In this document: one piece after another, positions 9,134-13,594 of the stretch
Position numbering within the stretch: the stretch's first letter is position 1
Layout of the letters: each line of letters begins with the position of its first letter
NCBI GenBank assembly: GCA_023807065.1
Contig: JAJJLU010004401.1
Location: forward strand, 1-13,594
Direction of reading: 5' to 3'
From: Isotricha intestinalis
Taxonomy: Eukaryota > Ciliophora > Litostomatea > Vestibuliferida > Isotrichidae
Length of the DNA stretch: 13,594 nt
Position numbers and translations under genes: made by a program
The notes under the pieces: model-generated
Told to the model about the DNA's origin: nothing
Database searches by the model: none
Seen by the model: only the letters and a program-made list of their open reading frames with translations

Positions 9134-9621
9134 ATTTTTATTACCTGAAGGTTTATTAATTGAAAATCTTTTTGATTATAAGAATAGCAATATCTACTTA
9201 GTAAAAGTTCTTGAAATTTTTCAATTTCTCCTTTTTCTATAAGAGAGCTATTAATTGTTTTCCCTATTAAAATAGGAAAAGCTAATTCATATTCATTTCT
9301 TGTATCCATAAACATAAAAACATCACCATAATTATCTTTTCCAGGATTATATTCTTTATAAGTTTGATGAATGTTTCTCCAATTGCACTCATCTTTTAAA
9401 ATATAGTTTACAACTTCTTCAAAATCACAAGTTACTCCTCCAGAATTCAAAAATTTATCTTTAAAATATGGTTTCATTTTATGATATATTGGATGTAAAC
9501 AATATACAATACTTGCTGCTATAATATTATATTTTTCTGTCATTTTCACATATTCTCTAAAAAAATCTTCAGCTAAACTACCACTGACCACAATATAAAA
9601 AAGTCTAAATTCAAATATATT
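9130..9621 (-). CDS. Frame-displaced middle part of the ART gene (end of receiver-like domain)
   Basis: Open from 9621 to a TGA at 9132-9130. There is no ATG near its start; the first one is at 9543-9541, so this is best read as a continuation of the piece upstream. Key stretches are FRLFYIVVSGSL, NIIAASIVYC and NSGGVTCDFEEVV. They fit the last strands and helices of a receiver-like domain that, from memory, precedes ART domains in proteins of bdelloid rotifers and some protists (pattern: WLD near the start, IVSG, YVYC, GVV). The rest (MDTRNEYELAFP, KFQELLLSRYC) links to the ART domain. Its stop overlaps the next ATG as ATGA, but the ART frame is open upstream to 9175. The two frames therefore overlap by 46 bases, and a one-base shift somewhere in 9130-9175 would join them. 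Confidence 0.6.
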   Translation of the reverse strand, partial: NIFEFRLFYIVVSGSLAEDFFREYVKMTEKYNIIAASIVYCLHPIYHKMKPYFKDKFLNSGGVTCDFEEVVNYILKDECNWRNIHQTYKEYNPGKDNYGDVFMFMDTRNEYELAFPILIGKTINSSLIEKGEIEKFQELLLSRYCYSYNQKDFQLINLQVIKI

Positions 9622-9803
9622 TTAGATTGTTTTCTATAAATGAAAATAAACTATCAACTGAAGTATAACATAAAAAATTAAAATTTTCTAGTGTTTTTTG
9701 ATATATTTTATATGTTATTTTATTTTAATCATTAAAAAACCTTCTGATCTAACCAAAAAATACATTCTTTCTTTTCATCAATTTTTGGAGAAGAATTTCC
9801 CAT
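9611..9803 (-). pseudogene. Broken N-terminal end of the ART gene (start of receiver-like domain)
   Basis: An ATG at 9803-9801 opens a 23-codon frame (MGNSSPKI..., then ECIFWLDQ) that stops with TAA at 9734-9732, just after a six-T run. A second frame is protein-like from 9724 (KITYKIYQKTLENF, FLCYTSVDSLFSFIEN) and stops at TGA 9613-9611, with its own in-frame TAA just upstream at 9727-9725. The third frame, carrying FEFRLFYIVVSG, opens at 9621. Together they look like the first strand, first helix and second strand of a receiver-like domain, split by a frameshift near 9735, a stop at 9727-9725 and a second frameshift confined to 9611-9621. Possible readings are decay, assembly error in homopolymers, or recoding. 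Introns do not fit well: the only nearby GT has a poor donor context and would remove conserved residues. Confidence 0.55.
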
Positions 9804-10376
9804 ATATATATATAAAATAAGAAATGATTTAAATAGTTGTTTATTAAAAAATAGTTAAAAGTTAAAAAAATTAAATATTACTAAATTATTTTAAACTACA
9901 ATATAACAAATATTTTGAATTAGAATATCACAAATACGAAAAAGAAAAAAATAAACATAATAAAACAAATATTATTATAAAAAATTATATAATGAAATTA
10001 TTAAATTTAATAATAGAAATTTAAATTAATTTGGGTTTTGGAAAACATGATATTTATTCTTCTGGTTTAAAACGATTAATTTCATCAAAATCAAAAGAAA
10101 TGAGAGAATTTTTATTGTATGAAAATTGCAGTAATAAAATTCTTTTAGGAAAAATTAATCAAGAAGAATCTATTATAAATAGAAAATTGATTTTTATATT
10201 GTTTATTATCATCCTAAAGAAGTAATCAGTTTTTTAATGATAGTTTGAATAATATTTTTAGTTAGTTGGAATTAGTGAAAATATTATTAAAGAAAAAAAT
10301 AAAATTGAATTTAATGAAAATTTTTCGTTTGATGAATTTGAATTCGAATATCAAAAAAATAATTTAATGAAAAATT

Positions 10377-10490
10377 ATAATGAAAATGATAATAATGATA
10401 ATAATAATGTTAATAATATTAATAATGATAATAATATTAATAATGAAATTAATAATAATGATATTAATATTAAAAAAGAAAATGAAGAAG
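10377..10490 (+). repeat. AAT-rich low-complexity tract (Asn/Asp/Ile codons)
   Basis: Irregular AAT/GAT/ATT trinucleotide iterations (AATAATGATAATAATA style) would encode an Asn-rich run with Asp and Ile in the plus frame of piece c. Such tracts are frequent in AT-rich protist genes and are prone to replication slippage. The leucine/serine-rich open frames on the opposite strand here are only the complement of this tract. Confidence 0.7.
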
Positions 10491-11005
10491 AGCAAAAATA
10501 TAAATTAAATTTTAATGAAGAAAAAGAATAAGAAGAGGAAGAAGAAAATGAAAATAAATAAACACAGAAAGTATCAAAAAAATTATTAACACTAAACAAA
10601 AATTACTTGACATCACAGAAGAATTAACATCAATAAAATTAAAAACAAGTTCAACAGTAGAAAACAACATAATAAAAAACAACAACAATAATATAATCAA
10701 CAACACAATTTCAAAAAAAAAATATGAAAAAATTCCTTAAAAAAACAAAAAAAAATAATAATAAAATAATAATAAAATTTTAAAATAGTAACATCTCAAA
10801 TAATAATGAAAACATTAGATCAAATTTTTTTTTAAAAAACAAATTAAATAGTAATATTAAAGACTCTAGAATAATGAAAAGAGGAAGACTGAAAAAATTT
10901 AAATCAGCTATTAACAAATCAAATTTTTATTTACAATAATATTATTATCAAATTTCAAATTATGTTGAAAATAATATTAAACATCAAAGAACAAAATTCA
11001 ATCTA

Positions 11006-11392
11006 ATGAAAAATGAAAATTTAATTGAAAATAAAAATAAAAATTTTTTTAAAAATGTGATTGATATTTTTGAACAAATTAATTTTATAATAAATTTTTC
11101 TAAAATATTTGTAATTACTAATAATAAAGAACTTTTTTTATCCAAATTTTGTAAAAAATTTTTATTTTTATTTTCTAGTTTTATTGAAAATAATAGTGAT
11201 TATATTATTAATTTATTTACTTCACAATTTTTTAATAATTTAATGGGAATGCCTTTTATTTTTTATCTTAATATTTTTTTCTTAATTAAAAAAGGAATCA
11301 AAGTTTTAATTGATAAAAATATTGAAATTTCTACTGAATTTGGATATTTAACTTTAATTTTTTATTTAGCTGTATTTGGAAAACAAAATTAA
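11006..11392 (+). CDS. Hydrophobic unknown protein, likely C-terminal part of the decayed gene
   Basis: 128 codons from ATG to TAA, the longest uninterrupted piece of the 10025-11392 region. It is rich in Phe, Ile and Asn. Residues about 36-70 (ITNNKELFLSKFCKKFLFLF, then SSFIENNSDYI) and 80-96 (MGMPFIFYLNIFFLIKK) are strongly hydrophobic helices that could be membrane segments or buried helices of an alpha solenoid. The same frame is open upstream to 10784 apart from one TAA directly after a CAA codon at 10934-10936, so this ATG is probably internal to an older coding region. No family recognised. Confidence 0.35.
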   Translation: MKNENLIENKNKNFFKNVIDIFEQINFIINFSKIFVITNNKELFLSKFCKKFLFLFSSFIENNSDYIINLFTSQFFNNLMGMPFIFYLNIFFLIKKGIKVLIDKNIEISTEFGYLTLIFYLAVFGKQN

Positions 11393-11842
11393 AGGATAGA
11401 AGGTTGAATAAAAAAATAGAAATATAAATTAAAGTATTAAATTAAAAAATAATCATATTAACCAAAATTTTAAATTTATATTTTTAACTTTAATAAACTA
11501 ATTTATATAAATAACAAAATAAATTGAATATTCCTGATTAGAAAAGTTCCATTTAATTTTCTAAAACTCTTTTATGAATGTCTAAACTAATTTAACTATG
11601 TATAATCTTCTTTTGAAATTGATTTTAGACTATTTTAAAATTTTAATTCTTTCTTTCATTGATGATTAAACTGAATTATTTTTCTAATTTTATTTAATCT
11701 TATACTTGAACTTTCTGTTTCTCTTATTATTGAATTAATATTTTATTTATCTTTTGTTTATTCCCATTACTCGTCCTTTTGCATTATTATTGGAATTAAT
11801 TTATTTTTAATTTATAATTATATATTATTATAATTATTTGAA
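11393..11842. other. Intergenic stretch upstream of ALG11
   Basis: No frame of note on either strand. It is somewhat less A/T-monotonous than the other spacers around 11530-11780, but all frames are stopped often. It should contain the ALG11 promoter and 5' UTR; no specific element stands out. The 20 bases before the ALG11 ATG are nearly pure A/T. Confidence 0.45.
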
Positions 11843-13276
11843 ATGTTAATCTATGGTTTATTTTATCTATTCTTTAGATTATCAATAGTTACATTTTTCT
11901 TATTTAGTTTCCTCTTATCAATAACACAACTAATATATTATAAATTAAAAGTTCAAAAAAATAACCAATACAGAAATATTAAAATAGTAAGTTTTGTTCA
12001 TCCTTTTTGTGCTGATTGTGGAGGAGGAGAAAAAGTTTTATGGAGAATAATAACAAGTTTAATAGATTATAATAATCCAAATTCAAACAATATAAAAATA
12101 AATATAATTTCTGGAAGAAATGATGATTTAACAGAATTAAAAAAGAAACTATTAAGTAGATTTAATATAGATTTCAACAAACCAAGAAATTCTTCTTTTG
12201 TTTTAGATGTTGAAATAGTAAAAATGAAAAATGCATTTATGTTACAACCTCAATCAATAGCAACAATGATATTACAAATATTAGGTCAAATATTTTTTGC
12301 CTTTGAAATAATAACAACAATATATTCAGATGTATATTGCGATACAACAGGATTGCCTTTTACATATGGAGTTTTAAAATTATTTGGTCATGCTAAAGTA
12401 ACTGCATATACACATTATCCTTTTATTTCTTATGATATGATATCTGAAGTAGAAAATAATATATCTGGAGTACATTCAAGAGGAATTTTCTCAAAAATTC
12501 CTTTTTTAAAAAGTTTAAAAGTATCATATTATAAAATAATACTTTTCTTATATAAATTTATGGGAATGTTTGTTTCTTACGCTCAATGTAATTCATCATG
12601 GACTTATAATCACATGGTTAAAATATGGACAAAAACTAAATTAGATAAAGTTTATCCTCCTTGTTCAACAGGAATATATGGTGAATGTGCTAAGAATAAA
12701 AATAGACAAAATTTAATAGTTTCTTTTGCTCAATTCCGTCCTGAAAAAAACCATCAAATGCAAATAAGAATAGTAAAAAAATTATTAGAATCAGGAAATT
12801 TCCAAGATTTACAATTACATATAATAGGAGCAGTAAGAGCAATGGATGATGAAATATTATTTAATCAATTACAATTACAAATTAATAATATGGGATTACA
12901 AAATAATGTTAAATTAATTAAAAATGCTCCTTTTCAAGAAGTTATAAATGAATTTGCAAATGCAAAAATAGGAATTCATACTATGAGAAATGAACACTTT
13001 GGTATTTCAATAATAGAAATGATGGCTGCTGGGTTAATTGTTATTACTCATAATTCTGCTGGTGCTAAAGATGATATAATTGGACCTGTTAAAGATAAAA
13101 ATGTTGGTATTTTAGTTGAAGATGAAAATGGTTATGTTGAACAAATTAATTATTTACTTAGTAATTATAATCAAGTTGTTAATATTATTGTTCCTAATGG
13201 AATTGAAAGAGCTAAAGGATTTAGTGATGAAGCTTTTGAAGAAAGAATTAAAAATGTTGTTGGAGATTTAATTTAA
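11843..13276 (+). CDS. ALG11: ALG11, GDP-Man:Man3GlcNAc2-PP-dolichol alpha-1,2-mannosyltransferase
   Basis: 477 residues, close to the usual ALG11 length (about 490-550), starting at ATG 11843 and ending in TAA. It adds the fourth and fifth mannoses, both alpha-1,2, to the dolichol-linked glycan on the cytosolic face of the ER. Residues 1-33 are a hydrophobic N-terminal anchor. Family signatures follow in order: FVHPFCADCGGGEKVLW (about 51-67), the VYCDTTGLPFTY region, AYTHYPFISYDM, NSSWTYNHMVKIW, KVYPPCST, SFAQFRPEKNHQMQI, then NAPFQEVINEFANAKIGIHT and NEHFGISIIEMMAAG. In the last motif Glu384 and Glu392 form the EX7E pair of GT4 (GT-B) glycosyltransferases. A HNSAGAKDDI segment closes the donor site. 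All expected motifs are present and no intron is visible. It is likely a constitutive housekeeping gene, oriented like the RRM gene 211 bp downstream. Confidence 0.97.
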   Translation: MLIYGLFYLFFRLSIVTFFLFSFLLSITQLIYYKLKVQKNNQYRNIKIVSFVHPFCADCGGGEKVLWRIITSLIDYNNPNSNNIKINIISGRNDDLTELKKKLLSRFNIDFNKPRNSSFVLDVEIVKMKNAFMLQPQSIATMILQILGQIFFAFEIITTIYSDVYCDTTGLPFTYGVLKLFGHAKVTAYTHYPFISYDMISEVENNISGVHSRGIFSKIPFLKSLKVSYYKIILFLYKFMGMFVSYAQCNSSWTYNHMVKIWTKTKLDKVYPPCSTGIYGECAKNKNRQNLIVSFAQFRPEKNHQMQIRIVKKLLESGNFQDLQLHIIGAVRAMDDEILFNQLQLQINNMGLQNNVKLIKNAPFQEVINEFANAKIGIHTMRNEHFGISIIEMMAAGLIVITHNSAGAKDDIIGPVKDKNVGILVEDENGYVEQINYLLSNYNQVVNIIVPNGIERAKGFSDEAFEERIKNVVGDLI

Positions 13277-13487
13277 TATGGTTTTTATTATTATTAATTT
13301 AATTTTTGAGGGATTTTTATTTATTTTTTTTTTTAAATGATTTTAATATTAAAGAAAAAATATAATTAAAATTATCCTAGAAAAATAAATAAAAACTTAG
13401 AAAATAATTAAATCATTATATCAAAAAAAAATTTAATTTTCCAAATCCCTCTTAAACAGAAAAATATATAAAAAAGCCATATAAAAA

Positions 13488-13594
13488 ATGTCACGTCTTT
13501 ACATAGAAAATGTTCCATTAAACTTAAAACAAGATGAAGTGAGAAATCTTTTTGAAGAGTGTGGGAAATTAAAATATATTAACATCCAAGAAGG
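13488..13594 (+). CDS. RRM-domain RNA-binding protein, 5' end only (partial)
   Basis: Starts at an ATG in an A-rich context (AAAAAATGTC) and runs off the window after 35 codons. It begins MSRLYIENVPLNL, where LYIENV fits the RNP2 hexamer of an RNA recognition motif, followed by the helix KQDEVRNLFEECG and the strand KLKYINI expected in beta1-alpha1-beta2. RNP1 would lie just outside the window. An RRM at the very N-terminus after MSR recalls SR-type splicing factors and related proteins, but this fragment cannot decide the subfamily. Only 211 bp of AT-rich spacer separate it from the ALG11 stop. Confidence 0.8.
   Translation, partial: MSRLYIENVPLNLKQDEVRNLFEECGKLKYINIQE

Larger units (their letters stand above)
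10025..11392 (+). pseudogene. Probable decayed plus-strand gene in several frames
   Basis: Successive protein-like pieces cover the stretch. Piece a, 10025-10225, has GKHDIYSSGLKRLISSKSK and NCSNKILLGKINQEE but no ATG near its start. Piece b, 10183-10221, is a one-base-shifted frame with KIDFYIVYYHPKE. Piece c, 10262-10531, has KNKIEFNENFSFDEFEFEY followed by an Asn-rich run and an acidic run. Piece d, about 10557-10740, has KQKLLDITEELTSIKLK. Piece e, 10784-11392, is one frame with a single internal TAA at 10937-10939. A GTAATC...TATTTTTAG segment at 10222-10261 would, if spliced as a 40-nt intron, join pieces b and c in phase 0. The other breaks are not explained by introns I can see. I do not recognise the protein family. 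Decay, or sequence errors in homopolymers, are the leading explanations. Confidence 0.5.

Noticed and set aside
9083..9134. 52-nt intron GTAATA...TTATTAG joining the two ART frames
   Set aside because: Donor, acceptor and a CTAA branch-like site are present, but splicing puts the downstream sequence in a frame that soon reaches a stop. The ART frame upstream of the ATG is itself protein-like.
10025..10225. Plus-strand frame beginning with TTG at 10031 as an independent gene
   Set aside because: There is no ATG near its start and the protein-like signal passes into another frame at about 10183, so it is treated as a piece of the decayed locus.
10556..10565. Euplotes-like programmed frameshift at AAA-TAA
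   Set aside because: An AAA TAA pair occurs where frames change, but the shift needed is +2, other junctions lack this motif, and A-rich DNA yields it often by chance.
10375..10706. Two minus-strand open frames rich in Leu, Ser and Phe (10375-10599 and 10512-10706)
   Set aside because: They are complements of the plus-strand Asn/Glu low-complexity tract, with no domain-like character. Hydrophobic appearance is an artefact of composition.
10529..10939. Ciliate-type code (TAA/TAG = Gln) as an explanation for internal stops
   Set aside because: ALG11, the TLDc gene, the 875-residue gene and the ART tail all end sensibly at TAA or TAG and use CAA for Gln. Other breaks in the same region are true frame changes that a code change would not fix.
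1..13594. tRNA, rRNA, CRISPR, transposase or integrase genes
   Set aside because: No GC-bearing cloverleaf, T-loop-like motif, regularly spaced direct repeats or recombinase motifs were found when reading both strands.

Overview
The window looks like nuclear DNA from a very AT-rich eukaryote, probably a protist or an early-diverging fungus. No operon or ribosome-binding-site logic is visible. The surest gene, ALG11, belongs to the eukaryotic dolichol-linked oligosaccharide pathway. A TLDc-domain gene and an RRM gene also fit a eukaryote. Intergenic DNA is almost pure A and T with long homopolymer tracts. The convincing genes read through with standard stops (TAA or TAG) and use CAA for glutamine, so the standard code is adequate. 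I cannot name the species.

Left half. Bases 1-219 are the 3' end of a plus-strand gene cut by the window edge. The same 72-codon ending recurs, inverted, as the end of the minus-strand gene at 7151. The two form a tail-to-tail inverted duplication about 6.5 kb apart. Between the arms lie a small plus-strand gene (1272-1745) whose last ~40 residues resemble toxin modules at the C-termini of bacterial polymorphic toxins; a minus-strand gene (2229-4856) for an 875-residue protein with a ubiquitin-like N-terminus and about seven ~55-residue helical repeats; and a minus-strand coiled-coil/TLDc gene (5137-6222).

Middle. Minus-strand 7151-9803 holds one locus split into several frames. It would encode a receiver-like (flavodoxin-fold-like) N-terminal domain, an arginine-type mono-ADP-ribosyltransferase (ART) domain with R-S-ExE residues, a hydrophobic glycine-rich region, an acidic linker and a conserved C-terminal tail. 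The first two segments are displaced by frameshifts and a stop; the ART and C-terminal part is intact for 660 codons. The copy at 1-219 differs from it in its coding part only at two synonymous sites.

Right half. 10025-11392 is a plus-strand chain of protein-like pieces in changing frames, probably a decaying gene, with one neat candidate 40-nt intron. ALG11 follows at 11843-13276 and is intact. An RRM protein starts at 13488 and runs off the window.

Working picture: ordinary housekeeping genes (ALG11, RRM) on the right adjoin an accessory, duplication-prone block carrying an ART enzyme family, a toxin-like module, a TLDc stress-type protein and a scaffold-like repeat protein. That these act together is inference from proximity only.
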